Shown one piece after another: positions 7,920 through 15,163 of a stretch of DNA of 29,139 bases. The notes under the pieces are model-generated. The model was not told the origin of the DNA. It was given only the letters and a program-made list of their open reading frames with translations, and did not search any database. How positions within the stretch are numbered: position 1 is the first letter of the stretch; every line of letters begins with the position of its first letter. The DNA is from Deltaproteobacteria bacterium (lineage in GTDB: Bacteria > Desulfobacterota_B > Binatia > Bin18): assembly GCA_012271025.1 (NCBI GenBank), contig JAAXHF010000592.1, positions 1 to 29,139 on the forward strand, given 5' to 3'. A program made the translations under genes and the position numbers.

Positions 7920-8525
7920 TCACGCGTTGTCCGTTGTCCCAATTGGCGCTTTTGAAAAATCCCAGGCCTGAATTTTCTTGGGTACGATCTTGGTCACTAC
8001 CCGTCCGACGTTGTCCTTGAACAGCTGGCTGTGTTCGATGCCGGGTTGGGAGAACAGCTCGCGGTAGGACTCCAGGGTAAAGCCGAGCGCCCCGTCGCGG
8101 CTGGACAGCGGATAGCGGCTGCCGATCATCGCTACTACCTGCTCGGGCCGGTACTTGCCCTGCCACGGACCGGCCTCGATCGTGACCGTCTTGTCCGAGC
8201 CGACTGGGGTCAGCTCGGCCTCACCGGTGATGATCACCGCCTTGGCCAGATTGCTGCGCATGCCCATCAGCGGTCGGTCGTCCATGTCGATGGCCAGCGA
8301 ACAGCGCGGGTTGTGGCGCAGATGCTTGCAGGGTTTGCGGGTATGGGTCAGCGCCATGTACACACAGCGCCCGTCCCAGTAGTACCACAGCGGGCTGACG
8401 TGCGGGTAACCGTCGGGGCCGATGGTGGCCAGCCGAGCGACCCAGCGACCCGACAGGAAATCGTCGATCTCTTCCTGGCTCATGGCCACCTCGGGGTGCC
8501 AGGCCAGGGCGCCGCTCACTTTCAT
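7920..8525 (-). CDS. Pyridoxamine 5'-phosphate oxidase-fold (PPOX/FMN or F420-binding) protein
   Basis: A 201-residue split-barrel protein. ATG 8525 follows GGGAGGGACACAGCC; the open frame further upstream has no ribosome site. The diagnostic stretch is RWVARLATIGPDGYPHVSPL (27-46) followed by WYYWDGRCVYMALTHTRKP, as in PPOX-family FMN- or F420-binding oxidoreductases. Later, CSLAIDMDD and AVIITGEAEL form the expected barrel strands. True PdxH is longer in its substrate loops, so PNP oxidation is not claimed. As first gene of the tight hydantoinase run it could act as a reductase for an unsaturated or flavin-dependent step before ring opening. Cofactor and substrate cannot be read from sequence. 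Confidence 0.82.
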   Translation of the reverse strand: MKVSGALAWHPEVAMSQEEIDDFLSGRWVARLATIGPDGYPHVSPLWYYWDGRCVYMALTHTRKPCKHLRHNPRCSLAIDMDDRPLMGMRSNLAKAVIITGEAELTPVGSDKTVTIEAGPWQGKYRPEQVVAMIGSRYPLSSRDGALGFTLESYRELFSQPGIEHSQLFKDNVGRVVTKIVPKKIQAWDFSKAPIGTTDNA

Positions 8526-8633
8526 GGCTGTGTCCCTCCTGCCCTCTCTTATTGTCGAGAATGGGGCGGAATACAAGGGAAAGCCGAGGCTTCCGACGGA
8601 GAAAAAAGCGCGGGCTGGACGGGCTTGGGGGGC

Positions 8634-9116
8634 TCAGGAAACGAGATCCTGAGCCGAAACGATGATGCCGTTGTTGTCGGCGTACACAAACTCGCCGGGC
8701 CTGAAGGTCACCCCGCCGAACGTGACCGCAATATCGCGCTGGCCAACCCCGCGCTTGTCCGTCCTGAGCGGAATCCGGCCCAGCGCCTGAACGCCGATGT
8801 CCAGCTCCCGGATTGCGTCCACGTCCCGAATGCAGCCGTAGATGATAAATCCCTGCCAGCCGTTTTTGACCGCGTTTTCCGCGATCATGTCACCCAGCAG
8901 GGAGCGTCGCATGGACGCTCCGCCATCGACGACCATGACCCTGCCGTGGCCGGGGGTGGCCGCAGTGTCGCGCACTAGCGAGTTGTCCTCGTGGCACTTG
9001 ACGGTGACAATCGGTCCGCCAAAACAGACCTTGCCGCCGTAGTTGGTGAACAGCGGTTCGACAACCCGAACCAGGTCGGGATGGGCGTCGCACAGATCGG
9101 TGGTGAGAAATTGCAT
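8634..9116 (-). CDS. RraA family protein/4-hydroxy-4-methyl-2-oxoglutarate aldolase-like
   Basis: A 160-residue RraA-fold protein of normal length. ATG 9116 lies behind AGAGG. The N-terminus [19 protein letters not shown] and the core [22 protein letters not shown] are classic RraA. The D-x20-R-D motif of class II pyruvate aldolases is kept (Asp76, Arg97, Asp98). The acidic residue expected two positions after RD is Ala101 here, as in RraA-type members, with Asp100 beside it. It may be a divalent-metal aldolase or decarboxylase (HMG or oxaloacetate) or a ribonuclease E regulator; catabolic neighbours favour an enzyme. It is upstream of the PPOX-hydantoinase run but separated by 108 bases, so it may or may not be co-transcribed. 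Confidence 0.87.
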   Translation of the reverse strand: MQFLTTDLCDAHPDLVRVVEPLFTNYGGKVCFGGPIVTVKCHEDNSLVRDTAATPGHGRVMVVDGGASMRRSLLGDMIAENAVKNGWQGFIIYGCIRDVDAIRELDIGVQALGRIPLRTDKRGVGQRDIAVTFGGVTFRPGEFVYADNNGIIVSAQDLVS

Positions 9117-9166
9117 GCGTGTCCTCTGTGTCTCTCTCGGGTCGGAGAACCTGCGGGTATGGCCGA

Positions 9167-9196
9167 CCTATACTGTACATTTGACTTTCTTGTCCA
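9167..9196 (-). promoter_or_regulatory. Candidate promoter for the rraA-like gene
   Basis: On the minus strand TGGACA (9196-9191) is followed after 18 bases by TATAGG (9172-9167). The predicted start lies about 45 bases before the RraA-like ATG, in the divergent gap. Hexamer matches are moderate (5 and 4 of 6). Confidence 0.3.
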
Positions 9197-9235
9197 GCTG
9201 CGGCACGTATCGGAAGCCCACCAAGGAGAGAACCG

Positions 9236-10078
9236 ATGGGGGACAGCAGCGCACAAACGGGAGCTGGAGCCGCCTCACCCAGGCTTGAAACGCGAGTTCT
9301 GCATCTGCCTGGAGAATCCGATATCCGGCTGAGCTATCGACGCGCCGGTCAGGGCCAAACCCTGATCTGGCTGCACTGGTTGTGGGGCGAGCCCGGCTGG
9401 ATGCCCCACCACGCCCGGCTGGCCGAGCTGTTTCAGCTGTACGTCCCGGACCTGCCCGGCTACGGTCGGTCAACCGCACCGGACTGGGTGCGGACGCCGC
9501 ACGACCTGGCGCTCCTGTTGCTGCGGTTTCTGGATAGCCTGGGACTCCAGCGACCCGTGCTGGTCGGCTCCTGCCTGGGGGGCTGGGTCGCGGCCGAGCT
9601 GGCCCTGCTCAGACCCGAGCGTGTGTCCCGGCTGGTGTTGATCGCGCCCCTGGGTCTTGCCCGAGACTGGACCGCGGTGCCGAATATCTTTTACACCGAC
9701 CCGGCCCGGCTGCCCGGCTATTTCTTCACCGAGCCGGAGGGCGAACAGAGTCGGACCTACGTTCCGCGCCTGGCCGACTGGCACGACGCCTTTATCCAGA
9801 GCCGCAGCGCCAGCATCCGGCTGGTGTTCGATCCCTACCTTCACGACCGCAGCCTGGCTCACCGACTGTTTTTGCTGACCACGCCGACGCTGGTGGTGTG
9901 GGGGGCGAACGATCCGCTGCTCGATCCGTCCCACGCCGGGCTGTGGACCTCCGGCCTGCCCCGCGCCCACAGCGCGACGATTCCCGATGCCGGCCATCTG
10001 CCGTACGTCGAGAACCCTGAGGCTGTCGTCGAGGCTATCCGAACCTTTGTCCCAGCGCGGAAGGGAACAGGGCGATGA
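9236..10078 (+). CDS. Alpha/beta hydrolase with cysteine nucleophile (meta-cleavage hydrolase/RutD-like fold)
   Basis: A 280-residue alpha/beta hydrolase of the haloperoxidase/C-C hydrolase type. ATG 9236 follows AAGGAGAG. Seen: the oxyanion region LIWLHWLWGEPGW, the PDLPGYGRS motif (71-79), a nucleophile elbow VGSCLGGW (110-117), Asp226 in WGANDPLLDP and His254 in PDAGHLPYVENP. The elbow reads G-S-C-L-G, so Cys113 occupies the place usually held by Ser, as in dienelactone hydrolase. Acid and base are intact, so a Cys-His-Asp triad is predicted. The stop overlaps the start of the flavin oxidoreductase gene (ATGA at 10075-10078), meaning tight coupling. A plausible role is hydrolysis of the oxidised product of that oxygenase, analogous to RutD after RutA, but this is inference. 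Confidence 0.9.
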   Translation: MGDSSAQTGAGAASPRLETRVLHLPGESDIRLSYRRAGQGQTLIWLHWLWGEPGWMPHHARLAELFQLYVPDLPGYGRSTAPDWVRTPHDLALLLLRFLDSLGLQRPVLVGSCLGGWVAAELALLRPERVSRLVLIAPLGLARDWTAVPNIFYTDPARLPGYFFTEPEGEQSRTYVPRLADWHDAFIQSRSASIRLVFDPYLHDRSLAHRLFLLTTPTLVVWGANDPLLDPSHAGLWTSGLPRAHSATIPDAGHLPYVENPEAVVEAIRTFVPARKGTGR

Positions 10079-11232
10079 AGATCTTCAATATGGTGTTGTT
10101 TGGCTGGCCTTATCTGCCGGAGGATGCCCCGGTCGGCCTGCCCGGCTCGTATCCGCTGTCGAATACGTATTTCGATCCACAGCGGGGCAACGCCCTGCTC
10201 CAGCAAGAACTCGACCGCATCGCGCTCAGCGACGAACTCGGTCTTGACGGCTTCGCCTGTCAGGAGCACCACGGCGGGGGTGGGTTCTGCGCGCTCGTTC
10301 CCTCGACCCATGTCATGGCCGGCGCGGTCTCGCAGCGCACCAAGCGCCTGAAGGTGGCGGTGACCGGCTCGTGCATTCCTCTCCACCACCCGCTCATGGT
10401 CGCCGAGGAGGTGGCGATGCTCGACCATCTCAGCGGCGGGCGGTTCATCTGGGGCGCCTTGCGGGGCTTTCCGACCGAGTATCTGTCCTATGGGGTCAAC
10501 CCGGCCGAGTCTCAGGACCGCTTTCGGGAGGGGTTTGCCCTGGTGATAAAAGCGCTGTCGACCGAGGGGCCGTTTGATTTCGACGGTGAGTATTACCGGG
10601 TGCGGAACTATAATATCTGGCCCCGGCCGCTCCAGAAGCCGTATCCAAAAATATGGATGGCGGCCAACAGTCTGGACAGCCTGGACTTCGCCGTCCAGAA
10701 CCGGACGTATATCGCCACCCCCTGGGTCAGCCTGGACCGGACCCGTTACATCTCCGAGACCTACCGTCGGCTGGCCGGGGAACAGGACATTCCCGTGGCC
10801 GAGGACTTCGACGAGATGTTCGCCGCCATCTGCGCGATCTATGTGGGGGAGAACGATACAAAGGCGCGGCTGGAGGCGGAAGCGCACCTGGAGTACCATT
10901 TTTTTCGGGCTCTGGCCTCCTTTGATATCGGGACCGTCTCCCTGGTCCCGGGGCATATGAGCGTCGCCGGCATGCGCGACTGGCTGAAGAATGTGACCAG
11001 CCAGGAGACGGGCAAGGCCATGGGCTATAGCGTGGACGAGGGGATAGAGAACGGGACGGTGATTCTGGGTGGGCCGGAGAGTGTCATCGCCCAGATCGAG
11101 CGCCAGCGTGAGGTCGGCAAACGGGGCACCCTGCTGGCCATGTTCCAGTTCGGCTCCCTGCCGGACACGCTGGCAACCCAGAGTCTGCGCCTGTTTGCCA
11201 GCGAGGTCTTACCCAAGATTCGGGAGGTGTGA
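10075..11232 (+). CDS. Luciferase-like monooxygenase (LLM class flavin-dependent oxidoreductase)
   Basis: A 385-residue bacterial luciferase-fold TIM barrel. ATG 10075 overlaps the hydrolase stop and has GAAGGGA upstream. The flavin-pocket signature QEHHGGGG (63-70) is seen, then HHPLMVAEEVAMLDHLSGGR (104-123, the standard LLM motif) and WGALRGFPTEY. The C-terminal GGPESVIAQIERQREVGKRG is also typical of the family. These enzymes use FMNH2 (or F420) and O2 to hydroxylate or cleave substrates such as alkanes, sulfonates, nitrilotriacetate or uracil. Substrate unknown. A reductase partner is not adjacent on this strand, but the PPOX-fold protein at 7920-8525 could serve. Coupled upstream to a hydrolase; a CocE-type hydrolase follows 70 bases later. 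Confidence 0.92.
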   Translation: MKIFNMVLFGWPYLPEDAPVGLPGSYPLSNTYFDPQRGNALLQQELDRIALSDELGLDGFACQEHHGGGGFCALVPSTHVMAGAVSQRTKRLKVAVTGSCIPLHHPLMVAEEVAMLDHLSGGRFIWGALRGFPTEYLSYGVNPAESQDRFREGFALVIKALSTEGPFDFDGEYYRVRNYNIWPRPLQKPYPKIWMAANSLDSLDFAVQNRTYIATPWVSLDRTRYISETYRRLAGEQDIPVAEDFDEMFAAICAIYVGENDTKARLEAEAHLEYHFFRALASFDIGTVSLVPGHMSVAGMRDWLKNVTSQETGKAMGYSVDEGIENGTVILGGPESVIAQIERQREVGKRGTLLAMFQFGSLPDTLATQSLRLFASEVLPKIREV

Positions 11233-11302
11233 GGCCGCGCCGCTGGCCGCGTCATCGGCTGTCTGGCACTGCACGTTCTTTGGTCGGAAGAAGAGGGGAA
11301 AT

Positions 11303-13045
11303 ATGTCACACGCAAGCCTCATCATTGACAGGGATGTTCCCGTACCCATGCGCGACGGCACGGTCTTACGGGCCGATGTCTACCGCCCGGCCACGGCCGG
11401 CAGATATCCGGTCATCCTCCAGCGGACACCGTATAATAAGGCTCTACTGGCCGGCGTGATCCTGATGCTGGACGTTGTCCGCACGGCGAGTGAAGGCTAT
11501 GCGGTGGTGATTCAGGACACCCGTGGCCGGTATGCGTCCGAGGGCGCATTTTATGCCTTCCGGGACGATATCACAGACGGTTATGACAGCGTTGAGTGGT
11601 GCGCGGCCCAGGCCTGGTCGGACGGTCAGGTCGGCATGTACGGCGCGTCGTATGTCGGGGCGACCCAGTGGTTGGCGGCGCTGAGCGCGCCGCCGCATCT
11701 CAAGGCCATCTTTCCGCTGATTACGGCCTCGGACTACCATGAAGGCTGGACGTATCAGGGCGGGGCGTTCGCCCTGGGCTTTAACGCCAGCTGGACCCTG
11801 GCCCGTCTGGCGCCCGATACGGCCCTGCGTCTGAGCCGGACCCAGCCCGATGGCAGCGAAAAACTGGGTGCTCTCATCGGGGCCATCGACCGGCTGCCGC
11901 AGCTGTTTCACCACCTGCCGCTCACAGACTTCCCGCTCCTGGCCGAAGCCGCCCCGTATTTTTACGACTGGCTGGCCCATCCCGACGATGATGACTACTG
12001 GGCGCGCTGGAACATTGAAGCCCAGCACGGGGTCGTCAGGGTGCCGGCCTGTAACGTCGGCGGCTGGCACGACATTTTCCTGGGCGGAACGCTCCGCAAC
12101 TATATGGGCATGCGCGAGCGCGGCGGCACGCCCCAGGCGCGGCAGGGGCAAAAGCTGGTCATCGGCCCCTGGTACCACACCCTGCCGCTCGGCAACGTCG
12201 TGGGCGATGTTGACTTCGGCTTTGCCAGCCACAGCCTTGTCGCGGATTTGGACGGCCTGCATATCAAATGGTTTGACTACTGGCTGAAGGGCAAACCCAA
12301 CGGCCTGCTCGACGAGCCGCCGGTCCGTCTCTTCACCATGGGAGCGAACACCTGGCGGACCGAGAACGAATGGCCGCTGGCCCGCACCCGGTACACCACG
12401 CACTACCTGCACAGCGGGGGACAGGCGAACAGTCTGGGCGGAGACGGGCTGCTCAGCCCCGACGCGCCCGGCAGCGAGCCGGCCGACGTGTATGTCTCAG
12501 ACCCGCGCGACCCGGTTCCGACCAGGGGCGGAGCCGTGACCGGCTGGCCGGCCGCGATGCCGGGCGGAGCCTTCGATCAGCGACCGATTGAAGAACGGGC
12601 GGACGTGCTGGTCTACACCAGTCCTGTTCTGGAGCGCGACCTTGAGGTGACTGGGCCGCTCAGCGTGACGCTGTATGCGGCGACCAGCGCGGTCGATACC
12701 GACTTTACGGCCAAGCTGGTAGACGTGGCGCCGGACGGTTACGCGCGCAACCTCAGCGACGGCATCATCCGTGGCCGCTACCGGGAGTCGAAAACCCGGG
12801 CGAAACTGCTCACCCCGGGCGAGGTGTACGAATACACCCTCGACCTGTGGGCGACGAGCAATGTGTTCAAAGCCGGCCACCGTATCCGGCTTGAGATTGC
12901 CAGCTCAAATTTTCCTCGTTTTGATCGGAATCCCCAGACGGGGCAGGGGGCTGCGGAAGCTGGCCGGTTGGAGCCGGCCCTGCAACGGGTGTTTCACGAT
13001 GAGCTGCGACCCTCACACATCGTGCTGCCGATCATTCCCCGCTAA
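11303..13045 (+). CDS. CocE/NonD family hydrolase (X-Pro dipeptidyl-peptidase S15-like)
   Basis: A 580-residue CocE/NonD hydrolase, normal for the family. The start is ATG 11303 behind GAAGAGGGGAAA; the frame stays open upstream into the previous gene but that part is not coding. Domain 1 (about 8-310): MRDGTVLRADVYRP, QDTRGRYASEG, the nucleophile elbow GMYGASYVGATQW (Ser116), Asp257 in NVGGWHDIF and His292 in GPWYH, giving a complete triad. Domain 2 (about 330-580) is the jelly-roll X-Pro peptidase C domain, with VTGPLSVTLYAATSAVDTDF and RIRLEIASSNFPRFDRN. Known members hydrolyse cocaine, glutaryl-7-ACA, nonactin-type macrolides and related esters or amides. No signal peptide. Probably the third gene of the hydrolase-oxidoreductase run; an inverted repeat at 13095 may end it. 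Confidence 0.92.
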   Translation: MSHASLIIDRDVPVPMRDGTVLRADVYRPATAGRYPVILQRTPYNKALLAGVILMLDVVRTASEGYAVVIQDTRGRYASEGAFYAFRDDITDGYDSVEWCAAQAWSDGQVGMYGASYVGATQWLAALSAPPHLKAIFPLITASDYHEGWTYQGGAFALGFNASWTLARLAPDTALRLSRTQPDGSEKLGALIGAIDRLPQLFHHLPLTDFPLLAEAAPYFYDWLAHPDDDDYWARWNIEAQHGVVRVPACNVGGWHDIFLGGTLRNYMGMRERGGTPQARQGQKLVIGPWYHTLPLGNVVGDVDFGFASHSLVADLDGLHIKWFDYWLKGKPNGLLDEPPVRLFTMGANTWRTENEWPLARTRYTTHYLHSGGQANSLGGDGLLSPDAPGSEPADVYVSDPRDPVPTRGGAVTGWPAAMPGGAFDQRPIEERADVLVYTSPVLERDLEVTGPLSVTLYAATSAVDTDFTAKLVDVAPDGYARNLSDGIIRGRYRESKTRAKLLTPGEVYEYTLDLWATSNVFKAGHRIRLEIASSNFPRFDRNPQTGQGAAEAGRLEPALQRVFHDELRPSHIVLPIIPR

Positions 13046-13094
13046 CCCTCGGACATTCCGTGGTTGAGAGATTGACGCGGCTGGAGTCCTGAAG

Positions 13095-13119
13095 GCCGAG
13101 CGCCGCGCCGCCGCTCGGC
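13095..13119 (+). terminator. Inverted repeat after the CocE gene, possible terminator
   Basis: GCCGAGCG and CGCTCGGC flank a 9-base GC-rich loop, 50 bases after the CocE stop. Only a loose pyrimidine tail (TGTCTTCT) follows, so intrinsic termination is plausible but weak. Confidence 0.4.
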
Positions 13120-13178
13120 GGCTGTCTTCTCAGTCCCGATGATTCATTCGGACATACTGCGAACGGAGAGGTTGAGCT

Positions 13179-13439
13179 ATGAGCGTCAGGACTGTTCGGC
13201 TCGATGATGATGCCGAATTAACGCTGGCCGCCCTGCGGCGACAGACCGGCCTACCGATCTCGGAGGTTCTGAAACGCGGCCTACATGCTTATGCGGCGGC
13301 CGTCTGCGAAACCGCGCTGGTGCCTCCCTACGAGGTCTACCGCCGCCTGGATTTGGCGTGTGACGGTGACGCCATCGCACCAGCATCACAGGCCAAGGCT
13401 GCGGTCGTCGAAGCGATCAGAAAGAAACACCGGCGGTAA
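13179..13439 (+). CDS. Ribbon-helix-helix-type antitoxin (CopG/VapB-like)
   Basis: An 86-residue protein starting at ATG 13179 behind GGAGAGG. The first half, MSVRTVRLDDDAELTLAALR followed by a predicted helix to about residue 45 (GLPISEVLKRGLHAYAAAV), fits a ribbon-helix-helix DNA-binding domain: one strand with alternating residues, then two helices. The basic tail AIRKKHRR is common in partner-binding ends. The next frame, opening 5 bases after the stop, begins with the first strand of a PIN toxin but is cut short. This therefore looks like an antitoxin that has lost its toxin. It would repress its own promoter if functional. Confidence 0.72.
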   Translation: MSVRTVRLDDDAELTLAALRRQTGLPISEVLKRGLHAYAAAVCETALVPPYEVYRRLDLACDGDAIAPASQAKAAVVEAIRKKHRR

Positions 13440-13443
13440 TCCT

Positions 13444-13509
13444 GTGATCCTGGTTGATACCGGTCCACTCGTTTCAAGCCCAACCTCGACTGCTAATTCC
13501 AGCGACTGA
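13444..13509 (+). pseudogene. Truncated PIN-domain (VapC-type) toxin remnant
   Basis: A GTG start 5 bases after the antitoxin stop opens 21 codons beginning MILVDTGPLV (GTG read as Met). This is the first beta strand of PIN toxins with its catalytic Asp. The similarity ends after about ten residues and a stop comes at 13507-13509, against a normal 120-140 residues. The other acidic catalytic residues are absent, so it cannot be an active nuclease. The break is followed within 10 bases by sequence matching the 3' end of the amidase gene at 15164. Confidence 0.6.
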
Positions 13510-13515
13510 TCCTAT

Positions 13516-13543
13516 TCCCTCAGGCGCACACCGGGGGCCGTTT
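13516..13543 (-). repeat. 28-base copy of the amidase gene 3' end
   Basis: These 28 bases match 15160-15187 at 25 positions. The latter encodes the last codons and stop of the amidase; read on the minus strand the copy gives AKRPPVCA-stop against TKRPLVCA-stop. Similarity fades beyond it. It may be the relic of a second amidase gene or a recombination scar. The stretch 13510-13615 holds no other gene that I can see. Confidence 0.4.
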
Positions 13544-13615
13544 TGCGGCTCCGCAGCTGCGAAAGAACTTGCGAGCCGGCGGGCTCCTCGGCTATGCAGA
13601 GGAGGAGGTGAGTCT

Positions 13616-13843
13616 ATGACCGACTGGGAAACGTGCCCGGCCGTCGAACGCGACCCGGGCAAGTGTGGCGGGGTCTGGGTCTTTCGCGGCACCCGGGTAC
13701 CGGTTAGCGCGTTGTTCGAGAATCTCAAAGATGGGGCGACACTGGACCAGTTCCTGGCGTGGTTCCCCGGCGTGGCGAGCTGGCAAGCCGCCGCCGTCCT
13801 GGAGCATGCGGCCCGGTCACTGACGGCGTCCAGCCCGGCATGA
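13616..13843 (+). CDS. DUF433 family antitoxin
   Basis: A 75-residue protein starting at ATG 13616 directly behind a strong AGGAGGAGGTG; longer open sequence upstream is not used. The core GVWVFRGTRVPVSALFENLK (20-39), then DQFLAWFPGVASWQAAAVLEH, is the standard DUF433 pattern of a short winged-helix-like DNA-binding domain. The first residues (CPAVERDPGKCGG) match the usual lead-in. The gene overlaps the DUF5615 gene by ATGA, the usual arrangement of this antitoxin-toxin pair. It probably neutralises the partner and represses the shared promoter. Confidence 0.85.
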   Translation: MTDWETCPAVERDPGKCGGVWVFRGTRVPVSALFENLKDGATLDQFLAWFPGVASWQAAAVLEHAARSLTASSPA

Positions 13844-14157
13844 AAGTCCTGTTCGACCAGGGCACACCGGTTCCCCTGCGGCGGAGTCTACCTGGGCACA
13901 CCGTCGATACGGCCTTCGAGTTGGGGTGGGCCACGCTCCGCAATGGAGAACTGCTGAATCGTGCCGAAGCCGAGGGCTACGACCTGCTCATCACCACGGA
14001 CCAACAGCTGCGTCATCAACAGAATCTGTCCGGGCGGCGCTTGGCCATCCTGGTGCTGCGCTCGACGTCCTGGCCGCGCATCCAGGCCCGTGTTGGCGCG
14101 ATTCGCGAGACGATCAGCCGGACGCAGCCAGGGGAGTATCAGGAGCTGGCGATCTGA
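13840..14157 (+). CDS. DUF5615 family PIN-like toxin
   Basis: A 105-residue protein starting inside the stop of the DUF433 gene (ATGA, 13840-13843). MKVLFDQGTPVPLRRSL at the N-terminus carries Asp6. GWATLRNGELLNRAEAEGYD and LLITTDQQLRHQQNL (49-63, Asp54) follow, the hallmark motifs of DUF5615/Mut7-C-like PIN proteins. Acidic residues at strand ends suit a metal-dependent RNase. Length is normal and no damage is seen, so the pair looks intact. Expected role: toxin of a type II toxin-antitoxin module; the RNA target is unknown. Confidence 0.85.
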   Translation: MKVLFDQGTPVPLRRSLPGHTVDTAFELGWATLRNGELLNRAEAEGYDLLITTDQQLRHQQNLSGRRLAILVLRSTSWPRIQARVGAIRETISRTQPGEYQELAI

Positions 14158-14218
14158 CCAAGCTCCTGTTCGTGCGGTCCGCCAGGGTGGTGTGAAGTGG
14201 GAGTTGACACCTCGGTCC

Positions 14219-14914
14219 TTATCGGACGCTGTGGTGGCCCGATTCTTTCATCCAAGTCTCAAGATATCGTTTGACTGTATCATGATGACGGTTGTGGCCC
14301 ACTACTTGGGTCGTAAATTCGAGTATGTCCAGTGCCCGTTGCGAGTATGAGGCCCACTCCCGCTCCCCCTTGGCTCTTTGACAAGAGGCCAAAGCATAGT
14401 ACGAAAAGGGAAACATTGGATGTTCTTCGATTATTCGTTTGGCTTGTTCCATCCCTTCCTCGTCGCATTTGGGGTGGCGTGTTTCGTTGTTCTCCCCTGA
14501 GTATATCCAAATCTTTTCTGCTTTTGGCGTAATGGCTGTTTCTCCTCCTCTCAGCCCTCCCCCTTTCTTAACCAGTCCGGTGCTTCCATCAGCATTCAGT
14601 TTTGCCATGTCGCCATACTCAAGCACCTTTTTTCGCACCACGTCGTTCTCAGCAATTTTTTGTTCTGCGGCACCCAACTGTGCGCGTAACTTCTCTATCG
14701 TCCCCTCGTTTTGCGTTGTTTCTGCACGCAACCTCTTTATCGTCTCCTCATTTTTTGTTGCTTCAAAGTGTGAATGAATGCTCAAAACAATGATGCCTAT
14801 CAGCAGACATCCCAGTACGAGGAGTCTTCTTTTTTCCTGAAATTGATTCCAGAGCGTTGTCGCGGTGACGAGTCCAATAAATGCTAAAACTATTTCGAGT
14901 ATTGTCCACAACAT
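14219..14914 (-). CDS. Membrane-anchored coiled-coil protein of unknown function (AT-rich, likely acquired)
   Basis: A 231-residue protein with ATG 14914 behind CGGGAGGACC. Two hydrophobic segments sit at about residues 2-22 and 30-47, with a QEKRR loop between. They are followed by a charged heptad-like coiled coil at about 52-100 (EETIKRLRAETTQNEGTIEK, EKLRAQLGAAEQKIAEN) and a soluble C-terminal half. The last 80 residues (EEHPMFPFSYYALASCQRAKGEREWASYSQRAL) resemble a TPR-like helical hairpin. I do not recognise the family. Base composition is clearly AT-richer than the neighbours, with codons such as AAA, AAT and ATA frequent, which suggests recent transfer. It sits beside two toxin-antitoxin loci. 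Possible roles include a membrane sensor or effector; nothing in the sequence decides. Confidence 0.7.
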   Translation of the reverse strand: MLWTILEIVLAFIGLVTATTLWNQFQEKRRLLVLGCLLIGIIVLSIHSHFEATKNEETIKRLRAETTQNEGTIEKLRAQLGAAEQKIAENDVVRKKVLEYGDMAKLNADGSTGLVKKGGGLRGGETAITPKAEKIWIYSGENNETRHPKCDEEGMEQAKRIIEEHPMFPFSYYALASCQRAKGEREWASYSQRALDILEFTTQVVGHNRHHDTVKRYLETWMKESGHHSVR

Positions 14915-15163
14915 ATCGGTCCTCCCGAGTTTGCGTATTCAGTTGGCAGTAGCTCTCTCCCCCGCCCTCCCAAGCTTGACACTTTGCGCGTTATCGGGCG
15001 TAGCCGTCGGCACGGCCGATGTACGGTGTCGGAAAATCAGGGACTTACGGGCCGAGGCCAGCCAGATGCGGCTGAAGAATTTTAGGCAAAACAGGCGCCC
15101 GGGCCGAAGAATCTTCAGCCCGGAACTTGGCAGCCTCGGTTTCCGGCCGATAGGCTGTGTCCC
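14915..15163. other. Gene-free interval in the accessory patch
   Basis: About 250 bases between two genes transcribed leftward. I see no credible open frame. The only structure is the inverted repeat at 15099-15123 and an outer imperfect pairing of GGCTGAAGAAT (15070-15080) with ATCTTCAGCC (15111-15120). Confidence 0.5.
15099..15123 (-). terminator. 25-base near-perfect inverted repeat, possible terminator of the lipase-DUF1326-amidase operon
   Basis: CCGGGCCGAAGA and TCTTCAGCCCGG pair at 11 of 12 positions around a single central base. It lies 40 bases beyond the amidase stop. On the minus strand the following bases include a short GTTTTG tract 5-15 bases later. A terminator is likely; it could alternatively be a repeat copy left by rearrangement. 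Confidence 0.45.

Noticed and set aside
5540..8020. Two long plus-strand frames (5540-6667 and 6779-8020)
   Set aside because: Antisense to carbamoylase and hydantoinase; His/Gly/Val-rich with no motifs.
8600..8633. T-run (AAAAAA on plus, 8602-8607) as a terminator of the RraA-like gene
   Set aside because: The bases before it on the minus strand do not form a convincing stem.
10075..11232. RutA (pyrimidine monooxygenase) identity for the luciferase-like enzyme
   Set aside because: Only the family fold and context are similar; no RutB, RutC or RutE-type genes accompany it, so a specific Rut label is not supported.
13474..13728. Minus-strand frame across the PIN remnant and DUF433 start
   Set aside because: No ribosome site, overlaps the well-supported DUF433 gene, and its only similarity is the short amidase-end match in another frame.
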